Of a stretch of DNA of 64,000 bases, positions 15,992 to 25,467 are shown piece by piece. Position numbers and translations under genes: made by a program. Origin of the DNA: Alloprevotella rava (lineage in GTDB: Bacteria; Bacteroidota; Bacteroidia; Bacteroidales; Bacteroidaceae); assembly GCF_014195585.1 (NCBI RefSeq), contig NZ_JACICA010000008.1:1-64000 (forward strand), read 5' to 3'. The notes below the pieces were generated by a model, which was given only the letters and a program-made list of their open reading frames with translations, did not search any database and was not told the origin of the DNA. Within the stretch, counting starts at the first letter, position 1; each line of letters opens with the position of its first letter.

Positions 15992-16816
15992 TTAGAGAAT
16001 TGAGTCGTTGATGGATAGTCGCAAAAAAGTGCGGTCGTCAAAAGAAGAATTTCCTTCGACAAGACATTTTGTGGCAGGATTCTCACGTATACAAAGCGGA
16101 TCTTGTGATAGAACGCGTTCCAAATAGTTTTCTGATTCTTGCAATGTGTCGAAAAGGTATGGATAGCCGTCACTTGCCAAAATGAGTTGCTTAGTATCGC
16201 CCACAGGAACTACGGAGACGAGTTCGGGTGGGACAGGTGTGCCGTCAAGGACGGGATAGCGAAAAATGTTGTAGGGGTTCTTGTCGTTTTGAAAATGGCA
16301 CTGTTCGCGTAGTTCGTTGAAAATAAAGTTGCGACCAATGTCGTTTTTGAGCAAGTCTTTTGGAGTGTATCCGTTTTTTAGAGCGTATTCAATTATATCA
16401 CATCTGATTTGCGTCAAGAGAGTATCAATGGTTTTCGGGTGTGTATGCGTTGTTCCGCAGAGGCGGCTCTGACAATCGCCAATTAACCACAATTCGTTTC
16501 GCTGCTTACTGAAGATTACGGCAGAACACGTAAGCCGATAAGCATCCTCTTTGTTGAGTAATTCAGGAGCAACTGAGGCAAGAGCTTCTGTAAGATGCAA
16601 GAGTGCTTCGGGCATAGAGGCGTTGGGCGGCAAATGAGGTATGGCCTCCCGTGTAGTTTCCATGGCAATTTGTCCTTTGGACTTATCGCCAATGCGGAAT
16701 TCAACTTTCGACGTACTACCATCAATGACAGCGGCAAAGTCGTTGGTCACAATCCATCCGTCTTCGTTTGTGTCCTCGCTACGCTTACCTTTGGAGAAAA
16801 CCTCTATGATGTGCAT
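15992..16816 (-). CDS. PP2C-like serine/threonine phosphatase family protein
   Basis: A 274-residue protein with PP2C-type metal-site motifs: AAVIDGSTSK near residue 30, ELWLIGDCQ near 110 and LILASDGYPYLF near 215. The N-terminus (RSEDTNEDGW) matches the family's NEDG block. The protein is divergent and lacks other domains, so it may act on a phosphoprotein or a small phosphorylated molecule. No kinase gene is adjacent. It sits between guaB (separated by a terminator) and the nitrilase-family gene, with which it forms a two-gene unit. Confidence 0.72.
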   Translation of the reverse strand: MHIIEVFSKGKRSEDTNEDGWIVTNDFAAVIDGSTSKVEFRIGDKSKGQIAMETTREAIPHLPPNASMPEALLHLTEALASVAPELLNKEDAYRLTCSAVIFSKQRNELWLIGDCQSRLCGTTHTHPKTIDTLLTQIRCDIIEYALKNGYTPKDLLKNDIGRNFIFNELREQCHFQNDKNPYNIFRYPVLDGTPVPPELVSVVPVGDTKQLILASDGYPYLFDTLQESENYLERVLSQDPLCIRENPATKCLVEGNSSFDDRTFLRLSINDSIL

Positions 16817-16845
16817 GATGAGTATGGAAGTATTTCAGATGCAAG

Positions 16846-16915
16846 AAAAGAAAAACACCGCTAAAGTCTTGCGGAGGCTTAGGTCTGTAAGTGTCCACAA
16901 AATCTTAGCGGTGTT
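16846..16915 (-). terminator. terminator of guaB
   Basis: On the minus strand, arms CTTAGCGGTGTT-complement at 16904-16915 and AACACCGCTAAAG at 16854-16866 enclose a loop of about 37 nt. A T-rich tail (16843-16853) follows. It separates guaB from the PP2C-like gene. Confidence 0.7.
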
Positions 16916-16935
16916 CAGTGAAAAGAAGCTACAAA

Positions 16936-18417
16936 TTATTCGTAGCGACTATAGTTGGGTGCTTCGCTCGTAATAGTAATGTCGTGTGGATGACTTTCAA
17001 GAACGCCCGCATTAGTGATGCGTGTGAATTTAGCGTTGTGAAGAGTTTCGATAGTGCCCGCACCACAGTATCCCATACCGCTGCGTAAACCGCCGCAAAG
17101 CTGATAGATGACTTCCTGTACCGTGCCCTTGTAGGGAACTCGGCCAGCGATGCCTTCAGGTACTAACTTTTTCGCTTCTACTACGCCCGATTGGAAATAG
17201 CGGTCCTTAGAACCATTCTCCATAGCTTCTAAAGAGCCCATACCTCTATAGGCTTTGAACTTACGTCCATTGAAGATGATAGTATCGCCCGGACTTTCTT
17301 CTGTACCAGCTACAAGCGAACCAATCATTACGCAGTATCCACCAGCAGCCAAGGCCTTAACAATATCGCCACTATAACGCAGACCGCCATCTGCAATGAG
17401 AGGAATGTCTGTTCCTTTAAGAGCGCAAGCAACATCATAGACCGCACTCAACTGTGGTACGCCCACGCCAGCAACAATACGCGTAGTGCAAATACTTCCT
17501 GGGCCAATGCCAACCTTGATAGCATCTGCTCCAGCTTCGGCCAGCATGTGGGCTGCTTCGCCAGTAGCAACATTTCCGACTACAATATCTACGTTCTTGA
17601 ATGAAGCCTTAGCTTCTCTCAGTTTCTCAATCACAGCTTTGGAATGTCCATGGGCAGTGTCGATCACAATAGCATCTGCACCTGCTTGAATCAAGCTTTC
17701 CATGCGCAGTAACGTATCTTGTGTTACGCCAACACCTGCTGCAACGCGCAAACGTCCTTTTTCGTCCTTGGCTGCCATAGGTTTGTCCTTGGCTTTCGTA
17801 ATATCTTTATAGGTAATCAAGCCTACTAGATGATTTTCCGTATCAACAACGGGCAGCTTCTCTATTTTATTTTCTTGGAGAATACGCGCAGCACCGGCTA
17901 AATCTGTCTGTTGCGTTGTTGTGACAAGATTTTCTTTTGTCATCACGTCTTCAACTTTTTTCTGCAAATCGTTTTCGAAGCGCAGGTCACGATTGGTGAC
18001 AATGCCCACTAAATGCATTTCATCATCTACTACAGGAATACCACCGATATGGTATTCTGTCATAAGTTGCAAAGCGCCTCCCACCGTGCTGCCACGATGG
18101 ATTGTCACGGGGTCGTATATCATGCCGTTCTCAGCTCTCTTTACGATCGCAACTTGTCGGGCTTGATCTTCGATGCTCATATTCTTGTGAATGACACCAA
18201 TACCTCCTTCTCGAGCCATTGCAATAGCCATGTTAGCTTCGGTAACGGTATCCATGGCTGCCGATACGAAAGGTATCTGCAACTCAATGTTCCGTGAGAA
18301 GCGGGTGGCTAAGCTCACTGTGCGAGGAAGGACCTCAGAATAGGCGGGAAGGAGAAGGACGTCGTCAAAGGTAAGACCGTCCATGACAATTCTGTCTGCA
18401 ATAAAATCTGATTTCAT
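16936..18417 (-). CDS. guaB: inosine-5'-monophosphate dehydrogenase
   Basis: A 493-residue enzyme oxidising IMP to XMP with NAD+, the committed step of guanine nucleotide synthesis. The TIM barrel begins with [13 protein letters not shown]. Two CBS domains are inserted at about residues 95-210. The active-site loop is [13 protein letters not shown], with the catalytic cysteine near 306. The mobile flap contains [10 protein letters not shown], and the C-terminal RVPYKG is also standard. It has its own strong promoter and terminator. Confidence 0.97.
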   Translation of the reverse strand: MKSDFIADRIVMDGLTFDDVLLLPAYSEVLPRTVSLATRFSRNIELQIPFVSAAMDTVTEANMAIAMAREGGIGVIHKNMSIEDQARQVAIVKRAENGMIYDPVTIHRGSTVGGALQLMTEYHIGGIPVVDDEMHLVGIVTNRDLRFENDLQKKVEDVMTKENLVTTTQQTDLAGAARILQENKIEKLPVVDTENHLVGLITYKDITKAKDKPMAAKDEKGRLRVAAGVGVTQDTLLRMESLIQAGADAIVIDTAHGHSKAVIEKLREAKASFKNVDIVVGNVATGEAAHMLAEAGADAIKVGIGPGSICTTRIVAGVGVPQLSAVYDVACALKGTDIPLIADGGLRYSGDIVKALAAGGYCVMIGSLVAGTEESPGDTIIFNGRKFKAYRGMGSLEAMENGSKDRYFQSGVVEAKKLVPEGIAGRVPYKGTVQEVIYQLCGGLRSGMGYCGAGTIETLHNAKFTRITNAGVLESHPHDITITSEAPNYSRYE

Positions 18418-18443
18418 AAATATAGGGCGATTTTAATTGCGCG

Positions 18444-18474
18444 CAAAAATACTCATTTCTTTTTGTTTTTCAAA
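18444..18474 (-). promoter_or_regulatory. promoter of guaB
   Basis: On the minus strand TTTG (18474-18471), a 19-nt spacer and TATTTTTG (18451-18444) match the Bacteroidetes consensus exactly. The predicted leader is about 20 nt. Confidence 0.75.
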
Positions 18475-18873
18475 ATAATCATGGTTGATTATATGAATGT
18501 ATCTCTTTTTTCTTTATATATAGAGGACTATGTTTCTTAACTTTTGGCTGGCAATAAAAATTATTAATGAGTAATGATGTTTTCTGGATTGTTCTTGTGA
18601 AGCAATACAAGTGTAGAGGCCTAGGGGCAGAAGAAAGTATTTATAAAATAGGTACATAGTATTAGAGATAAGTTTATTCATTGTAAGATTTCTTATATAA
18701 AATATAAAGCTTGCTTTGTGTTATATTCTGAGAACTTTGTTTCTTTTTTAGCAATATTATTTTTTTTCTTGATATCAAGGTGTTAATATCTTTTTTATTC
18801 TGTAGTTCTCTACTTCTTTTGTAAAGCTTATTTGCTCGCATAATGAGGTGGAATATAAAATATCTAAAACAAA

Positions 18874-18904
18874 TTGTGTAATTAGTATATAAGGACTAAA
18901 TTTG
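18874..18904 (+). promoter_or_regulatory. promoter of the parvulin-OstA-mutL operon
   Basis: TTG (18874-18876), a 20-nt spacer and TAAATTTG (18897-18904), 24 nt before the ATG at 18929. Confidence 0.7.
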
Positions 18905-18928
18905 CACCAAATTCAAAATTGACTGAAA

Positions 18929-20347
18929 ATGTATAAAATAGCAACCCTGCTGACTTTTTCGTTTGCTTTGACTGCTGGGGCCCAAGTTGTTGACCCTATA
19001 ATTATGACTATAAACGGAAAACAAGTAACGCGCTCAGAATTTGAGTATAGTTTTAATAAGAATGGCAATCCAGAAAAAGCAGTAGACGCAAAGGCTATAG
19101 AGGACTATGTTCCCATGTTTGTGAATTATAAATTGAAGGTTGCTGCTGCTGAGGCCGCGCGTTTGGATACTCTCAGTTCCTTTAAAAAGGAATTTATGAC
19201 TTATCGAGATATGCAGCTGACTCCTTATTTGGTGGATTCTACCTTTATAGATAGTATTGCTACTTCTATTTATAAAGATTCGGAAAAGCAATTGAACGGG
19301 CGTGATTTATTGAAGCCTTCGCATATTCTTGTACTTGTGCCTGCCTCTGCAACGGAGACAGAGAAGAAAATGTACCGACAGCGAATCGATTCAATTTATT
19401 CTGCTCTACAAAATGGAGCCGACTTTGCTACTTTGGCTAAAGAAAAATCGCAAGATCCAGGCTCTGCATCTCAAGGAGGGCAACTTCCATGGATAGGCCC
19501 AGGTAGTACTTTGAAGGAGTTTGAAGATGCTGCTTATGCGCTTAAAGTTGGAGAGTTTTCTAAGCCCATTGAAACAGCTGTAGGCTATCATGTCATTCGT
19601 ATGGATGAACGTAAATCTCTCGAGCCTTATACTGTTCTTCGCCCACAAATCTTTGCTGCACTTAAGCAACAGGGCGTAGAGGAGGCCTCTGCGGAAGCAA
19701 AAATAAAGAAGTTAGTAGCTGCTTCGAATGGACGACTGACACGCGAATTAGTTCTTGATAGCGTTTTAGCTGCGAATGGTTCTGACTTGAATCTCCGTTA
19801 TCTTGTACAAGAATACCATGATGGCTTGTTGCTTTATGAAGTGAGTAAGCGAGAGGTTTGGGATAAAGTGGCGCAAGACATACCTGCTTTAGAAAAGCAA
19901 TTTAAGAAGAATAGAAAGCAGTATGCTTGGACAGAATCGCGTTTCAAGGGCTTTGTTGTCCATGCTAAAGATGAAAAGAATTTGAAGGCAGCTCAAGCTC
20001 TGCTGAAGAAAACTGCCGATGGAGATTGGAAGAAAGCTGTCAGAGAGACTTTTAATAAAGACAGTGTGATAGTAACTGTTTCTGGCCCTTACCTTGTAAA
20101 GAAAGGAGAGAATCGTTATGTAGACGCAGGTGTCTTTGGTGGAGAAATCGTAAAGTCAAATAGCAATTATCCGTATTCGGGCGTAGAAGGGCAGATCCTT
20201 AAGCAGCCCAAATCTTATTTAGATGTTAAGTCGGCAGTGATTAACGATGTTCAAGACAAAAGAACAGAAGAATGGGTGAAGCGTTTGCGCAACGAATATT
20301 CCTTTAGCGTTAATCAAGAAGTGGTTAAAACAGTAAATAAACACTAA
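18929..20347 (+). CDS. parvulin-type peptidyl-prolyl isomerase (periplasmic chaperone)
   Basis: A 472-residue secreted protein with signal peptide (cleavage after about TAGAQ). An N-terminal SurA-like helical region (VTRSEFEYSFNKN) precedes a rotamase domain at about 125-235 (SHILVLVP, GADFATLAKEKSQDPGSA, VGYHVIRMDE). A long C-terminal region without catalytic motif follows. Such proteins assist outer-membrane protein folding in the periplasm. It is the first gene of a four-gene run with a second parvulin 10 nt downstream. Confidence 0.87.
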   Translation: MYKIATLLTFSFALTAGAQVVDPIIMTINGKQVTRSEFEYSFNKNGNPEKAVDAKAIEDYVPMFVNYKLKVAAAEAARLDTLSSFKKEFMTYRDMQLTPYLVDSTFIDSIATSIYKDSEKQLNGRDLLKPSHILVLVPASATETEKKMYRQRIDSIYSALQNGADFATLAKEKSQDPGSASQGGQLPWIGPGSTLKEFEDAAYALKVGEFSKPIETAVGYHVIRMDERKSLEPYTVLRPQIFAALKQQGVEEASAEAKIKKLVAASNGRLTRELVLDSVLAANGSDLNLRYLVQEYHDGLLLYEVSKREVWDKVAQDIPALEKQFKKNRKQYAWTESRFKGFVVHAKDEKNLKAAQALLKKTADGDWKKAVRETFNKDSVIVTVSGPYLVKKGENRYVDAGVFGGEIVKSNSNYPYSGVEGQILKQPKSYLDVKSAVINDVQDKRTEEWVKRLRNEYSFSVNQEVVKTVNKH

Positions 20348-20357
20348 GTTTGCTTTT

Positions 20358-21710
20358 ATGAGAAAGATATTGTTGATGCTTATGTGCGTCGCCGCTATGG
20401 CGTCATGGGCGCAGAACAATAATAATGTTGTAGATCAAGTGGTCTGGGTTGTTGGTGATGAACCTATTTTCCTCTCAGATGTAGAAGAAATGCGATTAGG
20501 GATGGAAGAAAGTCGTCAGACTGTGACCAATCCTTATTGCACAATTCCAGAACAGTTAGCTGTGCAGAAATTGTTCCTTCATCAAGCAGATATTGATAGT
20601 TTGTATGCCGATGAAGCTACGGTTATTGCTGATGCTGACGAAACAATGGATAGAGCGTTGCAGGCGTATGGTTCTAGAGAAGCTATTGAGGCTGTTTTTC
20701 ATAAGAGCTATCAGCAGATGCGTGAGGAGCAAAAACGTTTAGCGCGAGATCGGGATCGTGTGAATCAGGTGCAGCGTAAATTGGTAAGTGGTGTGAAGGT
20801 GACACCTGCAGAAGTACGAAATTATTTTCAGAAACTTCCGGAAGATAGTTTGCCTTTTGTTTCAGAGCAGGTAGAAGTACAAATCATTACTTCTCAACCA
20901 CGCGTTAGTCGTGATGAGGTAGAACGTATTGAGAATACGTTGCGTGATTATGCACAGCGTGTTAATTCTGGTGAAACAGAATTTGCAACGCTTGCTCGCT
21001 TCTATAGTCAAGATGAGGGTAGTGCACGAAATGGCGGAGAACTTGGTTACAAGGCTCGTGGGGAACTCGTTCCCGAATTTGCTAATGTGGCATTTAGTTT
21101 GAACGATCCAAAGAAGGTTTCTAAAATTGTAAAGTCAGAATTCGGCTATCATATTATTCAATTGATAGATAAGAGAGGCGACAGGGTTAATTGTAGACAT
21201 ATTCTTCTGAAACCTGAGATTCCTGATAGTCAGTTTGTGGCAAGTTGTGCACGCCTTGATTCTATTGCGGGAGATATTCGTAAGAATACTTTTACGTTTG
21301 ACGACGCTGCTCGAACTCTTTCTGATGATAAAGATACGCGCAATAACAATGGCTTGATGAACTTTTATTCTCGCGAGAACAATTCTTCTTCTGCTCGTAT
21401 TCAATTAAAAGACTTAAATGCAGATATTGCTAAAGTTGTTGATACGCTAAAAGTGGGGGAAATATCTAAAGCTTTCATTTATACAAATGACAAAGGGCAA
21501 AAAGTATGTGCCATTATAAAGCTGAAAGATCGTATTGATGCTCATCGGGCTAGTGTTTCAGAAGACTTCCAACTCCTTCGTTCTGTTGTTTATGCCAAGA
21601 AGTGCCAAGATAAGATTGACGAATGGATAGAAGAGAAAGCACAGAAAACTTATGTGCGCATTATGCCGGGGTGGCGTAATTGTGACTTTAAGTATAAGTG
21701 GATGAAGTGA
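20358..21710 (+). CDS. SurA-like parvulin peptidyl-prolyl isomerase
   Basis: A 450-residue secreted chaperone with signal peptide (MASWAQ end) and an N-terminal SurA-like segment (VVWVVGDEPIFLSDVEEM). A rotamase domain runs at about 170-275 (EFATLARFYSQDEGSARNGG, FGYHIIQLID), and a second, weaker parvulin-like unit follows RHILLKPEI. It is the better SurA match of the two adjacent genes because of its start motif and tandem layout. It belongs to the outer-membrane biogenesis operon. Confidence 0.87.
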   Translation: MRKILLMLMCVAAMASWAQNNNNVVDQVVWVVGDEPIFLSDVEEMRLGMEESRQTVTNPYCTIPEQLAVQKLFLHQADIDSLYADEATVIADADETMDRALQAYGSREAIEAVFHKSYQQMREEQKRLARDRDRVNQVQRKLVSGVKVTPAEVRNYFQKLPEDSLPFVSEQVEVQIITSQPRVSRDEVERIENTLRDYAQRVNSGETEFATLARFYSQDEGSARNGGELGYKARGELVPEFANVAFSLNDPKKVSKIVKSEFGYHIIQLIDKRGDRVNCRHILLKPEIPDSQFVASCARLDSIAGDIRKNTFTFDDAARTLSDDKDTRNNNGLMNFYSRENNSSSARIQLKDLNADIAKVVDTLKVGEISKAFIYTNDKGQKVCAIIKLKDRIDAHRASVSEDFQLLRSVVYAKKCQDKIDEWIEEKAQKTYVRIMPGWRNCDFKYKWMK

Positions 21711-21721
21711 CAAGTGTCACT

Positions 21722-23416
21722 ATGGAAAGAAAAGAAAGAAAACAAATATGTGCATTAGTCCTAGTTTCTATACTAGGACTTTTGTGGCTTGGCGCTTATG
21801 CAATACGTCCTAAGAAAGGAGTAAATGAGCGCATCTTTTTGGTTCATGCGGATAACCTACGATATAATGAATTTGAACAACCCGATGCACAACGCTTGAG
21901 TGGAAAAGTTCATTTTCGGCAGGGGGGGATGAATATGTATGCAGATAGTGCTGTGTATTTTCAAGCTGCCAATTCTTTTGAAGCTTTTGGGCATGTGCGT
22001 ATATTGCAGGGTGATACATTATCTTTGGTTGGTGAGCAACTTTATTATGACGGAGAAGCAATGTTGGCACAAATGCGCCGTAATGTTATATTACGTCATC
22101 GGAAGCAGGTGCTGATAACAGATAGTTTGAACTTTGACCGCTTTTATGATGTGGGCTATTTCTTTAATGGAGGACAACTTATTGATGGCCAAAATGATTT
22201 GACGTCAGATTGGGGAGAGTATTATCTGGGTCAACAAAAGGCTTCGTTTAATTTTAATGTCAAATTAAAAAATCCTAAGTTTACCTTAACTACTGATACC
22301 TTACACTATAATGTCCGTACCAAATGGGCCGAAGTTCAAGGACCTTCTAATATCTATCACGGTAAAGACATTGTATATACAGAGCGGGGATATTATAATT
22401 CAGAAAAAGAAATATATCGTCTGTCTAATGTTTCTAAGCGTACAGAGTTGTATCATAATGCTATTACTCATAATGGTCGAATAACGGACTATGAAAGTCG
22501 CTTGCTTGGTGATTCTCTTGTTTATGAGAAGGATGATAAAATGAAAGTCTTTGGGCATGCTTTTTATGAGGATAAAAAGAACAGAGGTCAGTTAATGGGG
22601 GATTATGGTGAGTATCATGAGGACTTAGGAATCGCAATGGCTACAGGAAATGCTTTAGCAAAAGAATATTCCCAAGGCAAAGATACTCTTTTTGTTCATG
22701 CAGATACGCTTCGCCTTTATTCCTATGATTTAGAGACAGACAAACCCAAAACAAAAGAAACGAAAAATATTTATCGTGTTCTTCACGGGTATTTCCATGT
22801 TCGCTCTTTCCGTGATGATGTGCAGGCAGTTTGTGATTCTCTTGTTTTTAATTCTCAAAAGAAATTACTTACGCTTTATCGTGACCCGATAGTCTGGAGT
22901 GATAATCGCCAGGTATTGGGCGAAGAAATTAATGTCTTTACAAATGACTCTACCATCGATAGTATTCATGTAGATCGGCAAGCATTACTCGTCGAACAGC
23001 TACAGACAGATTCTGCTATTGTCTATAATCAAATTACGGGGCAACAAATGCGGAGCTATTTTGTTAATGGTCAAATGGATCATAATGAAGTTCAAGGAAA
23101 CGTTTGTATCGTATATTATCCTCTTGATAAAGATAGTGTTCTAGATAATGTGGTATATGCAGAAACGTCTAAGTTGCGTATGACTTTGGCCAATAAGAAA
23201 CTGAAGCGAATTTGGGGACCAGCAACGACCGGTACTGTCTATCCAGTTGCGCTTGCTCCGTCGGACAAAACAATTTTGCCAAATTTTGCATGGTTTGATT
23301 ACATCCGTCCTTTAAATAAAAGCGATTTGTTTAATTGGCGCGGGAAGAAAAAAGGCAGTGAATTAAAAATAATGCCACGCCGTGAAGCTCCCTTACAGCA
23401 TTTCTCTAAAGATTAG
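21722..23416 (+). CDS. OstA/LptA-like LPS transport protein
   Basis: About 564 residues with an N-terminal signal anchor (CALVLVSILGLLWLGAYA) and long beta-rich repeats of the OstA/LptA type (SGKVHFRQGG..MYADSAVYF, FGHVRILQGDTLSLVGEQL). LptA-like domains form the periplasmic bridge carrying lipopolysaccharide to the outer membrane. This Bacteroidetes version is larger than E. coli LptA and lacks the LptD barrel. The ATG at 21722 puts the lysine/arginine cluster directly before the membrane anchor. An ATG at 21698 would overlap the SurA-like gene by 13 nt and remains possible. Confidence 0.82.
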   Translation: MERKERKQICALVLVSILGLLWLGAYAIRPKKGVNERIFLVHADNLRYNEFEQPDAQRLSGKVHFRQGGMNMYADSAVYFQAANSFEAFGHVRILQGDTLSLVGEQLYYDGEAMLAQMRRNVILRHRKQVLITDSLNFDRFYDVGYFFNGGQLIDGQNDLTSDWGEYYLGQQKASFNFNVKLKNPKFTLTTDTLHYNVRTKWAEVQGPSNIYHGKDIVYTERGYYNSEKEIYRLSNVSKRTELYHNAITHNGRITDYESRLLGDSLVYEKDDKMKVFGHAFYEDKKNRGQLMGDYGEYHEDLGIAMATGNALAKEYSQGKDTLFVHADTLRLYSYDLETDKPKTKETKNIYRVLHGYFHVRSFRDDVQAVCDSLVFNSQKKLLTLYRDPIVWSDNRQVLGEEINVFTNDSTIDSIHVDRQALLVEQLQTDSAIVYNQITGQQMRSYFVNGQMDHNEVQGNVCIVYYPLDKDSVLDNVVYAETSKLRMTLANKKLKRIWGPATTGTVYPVALAPSDKTILPNFAWFDYIRPLNKSDLFNWRGKKKGSELKIMPRREAPLQHFSKD

Positions 23417-23443
23417 TGTTTTAGACTATCAAAGAAGAATATA

Positions 23444-25261
23444 ATGAGTGATATTATCCATCTCTTGCCAGATACCGTAGCGAACCAAATTGCTGCAGGA
23501 GAAGTCATACAACGCCCATCCTCTGTTATTAAGGAATTAGTGGAAAACTCTATCGATGCAGGTGCTGCTTTAATACAGGTTTATGTCGTAGAAGCAGGGA
23601 AAACAAGCATTCAAGTTATAGATAATGGCACAGGCATGAGCGAAACAGATGCTCGCTTGGCATTTGAGCGTCATGCAACATCTAAGATTCGTGAGGCCTC
23701 CGATCTTTTTAATCTCTGCACAATGGGGTTTCGTGGCGAAGCTTTGGCATCTATTGTTGCTGTAGCTCAAGTTGAATTGCGTACACGGCAGAAAGATAAA
23801 GAATTAGGAATCAGTCTGCAAATAGAAGGAGGTAAATTTAAAGAGGAGCAACCAGTGTCATGTCCTATTGGCGCAAACTTTATGGTGCGTAATTTATTCT
23901 TTAATATCCCTGCACGTAGAAAGTTCTTAAAGTCTAATCAAACAGAGTTGAGTAATATTGTTCAAGAGTTTGAGCGCATTGCTTTGGCTCACCCAGCAGT
24001 TTCATTTAAACTTTATTCTAATGGAACTCTGATGCACGACCTTGTCAGTGGTAATTTTCGTCAGAGAATTTCTGGTGTTTTTGGCCGTAAGATGGATCAA
24101 CAGTTGATTCCTATTTGGGCTGATACAGAAATAGCAAAAATAACAGGTTTTGTTGGATGTCCAGAAAGCTCGCGTAAGAAAGGTGTTCGTCAATACTTCT
24201 TTGTTAATGGTCGCTTTATGCGCCATCCGTATTTTTCAAAAGCGGTACAAAGTGCTTTTGACCGTTTAATTCCCGAAAATGAGCAGGTCCCTTATTTCTT
24301 GAACTTTGAAGTAGATCCCCAGCGGATAGATGTTAATATTCATCCGACAAAGACTGAGGTAAAATTCCAAGATGAGCAAGAACTTTGGCAAATTATCTTG
24401 GCTGGAGTTCGTGATGCGTTAAGTAAGTTTAATGCAGTTCCAACGATAGACTTTGATACTGATAATCGTCCACAATTACCCGTCTTTGATGAGACAATAC
24501 CTGTACAGCAACCGCGTGTTCATATTGACCACACTTTTAATCCTTTCAAAGAATCTGCTTCTCGTAAAACCTCTTGGGAAGAAGAGTATAATCGTGCTTT
24601 TGGTTTGAATCATTCTGTCCAGAAGCAGCCCTCTTTGTGGGAGCAAGAGAATGAAAAACGACAAACAATAACAAACGACATTTCATCTGTTACTGAATTT
24701 TCTGGGACTGACTATTTGCAGTTTCGAGGACGCTACATTGTTGTTAGTGTGAAATCTGGTCTTATGTTTGTTGATCAAAATCGTGCACATTCTCGAATTC
24801 TGTATGATAAATTTCGCCAGCAGTTAAAAGGTCGCACGGGAACACCGCAGGGGATTCTTTTTCCTCCGAGTCTTCACCTTACACCTGTTGAGAAAATCCA
24901 TTTTGATGAAATTGTTGAAGATTTAAAAGCTCTTGGATTTGAGTTTTCGGATATAGATGCTGATAATATAACGATTAAATGTATTCCAGCGGATTCAGCA
25001 GGAGTTGACCCCGAGTGTTTGGTTCGTGAATTGCTAGAGGCTAGTTCTGCTAGTCCTTGTTCTGTTAGAGAGGATATCACTAATTGCTTGGCTTTAGGAC
25101 TAGCAAGAAAGAGTGCAATGCCCATTGGAGAATTGCTTGATACAAAGCAGATGGCAAATCTTCTTTCACTCCTGTTTTCTTGTTCAATGCCGAATTATAC
25201 GCCAGATGGGTTACCTACGCTTTCAATTTTGCAGAATGAGCAAGTCGATGCACTCTTTTAA
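23444..25261 (+). CDS. mutL: DNA mismatch repair protein MutL
   Basis: A 605-residue GHKL ATPase that couples MutS mismatch recognition to downstream repair. Its N-terminal motifs are NQIAAGEVIQRPSSVIKELVENSIDAGA, DNGTGM and GFRGEALASI. The second transducer block contains FVNGRF and NIHPTKTEVKF. The C-terminal dimerisation domain lies after about residue 430. I do not see the DQHAxxERxxxE endonuclease motif; the corresponding stretch reads FVDQNRAHSRILYDKF. It ends the parvulin-OstA-mutL run. Confidence 0.95.
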   Translation: MSDIIHLLPDTVANQIAAGEVIQRPSSVIKELVENSIDAGAALIQVYVVEAGKTSIQVIDNGTGMSETDARLAFERHATSKIREASDLFNLCTMGFRGEALASIVAVAQVELRTRQKDKELGISLQIEGGKFKEEQPVSCPIGANFMVRNLFFNIPARRKFLKSNQTELSNIVQEFERIALAHPAVSFKLYSNGTLMHDLVSGNFRQRISGVFGRKMDQQLIPIWADTEIAKITGFVGCPESSRKKGVRQYFFVNGRFMRHPYFSKAVQSAFDRLIPENEQVPYFLNFEVDPQRIDVNIHPTKTEVKFQDEQELWQIILAGVRDALSKFNAVPTIDFDTDNRPQLPVFDETIPVQQPRVHIDHTFNPFKESASRKTSWEEEYNRAFGLNHSVQKQPSLWEQENEKRQTITNDISSVTEFSGTDYLQFRGRYIVVSVKSGLMFVDQNRAHSRILYDKFRQQLKGRTGTPQGILFPPSLHLTPVEKIHFDEIVEDLKALGFEFSDIDADNITIKCIPADSAGVDPECLVRELLEASSASPCSVREDITNCLALGLARKSAMPIGELLDTKQMANLLSLLFSCSMPNYTPDGLPTLSILQNEQVDALF

Positions 25262-25391
25262 CGAATATATTTTGCAGTGATATCCCCGTTTCTTCTTGAA
25301 AAATCTTTGCAAATAGTTGTTTTATAGATTAAAATATGGGATTTTACGAAAAAAAGTACAAATATGTTATATATATCTATGAAACTTTATA

Positions 25392-25399
25392 TAACTTTG
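25392..25399 (+). promoter_or_regulatory. -7 box of the OmpA-family gene
   Basis: TAACTTTG, followed by a leader of about 65 nt to the ATG at 25468. The -33 region is AT-rich without a clear TTTG. Confidence 0.45.
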
Positions 25400-25467
25400 C
25401 AATTGAATTATAAGTGTATCATAGCATTTTAAGATTCAGATATTAATGTTTCACTAAAATAAAAAGT

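Larger units (their letters stand above)
18418..18928. other. 511-bp intergenic region between divergent guaB and the parvulin operon
   Basis: It contains the guaB promoter at its left end and the parvulin-operon promoter at its right end. The 400 bp between them are very AT-rich. I see no open frame with coding character, no strong hairpin and no RNA gene. Confidence 0.6.

Noticed and set aside
18475-18870. Possible tRNA or small RNA in the 511-bp gap
   Set aside because: No cloverleaf arms, no strong hairpin and uniform AT-richness.
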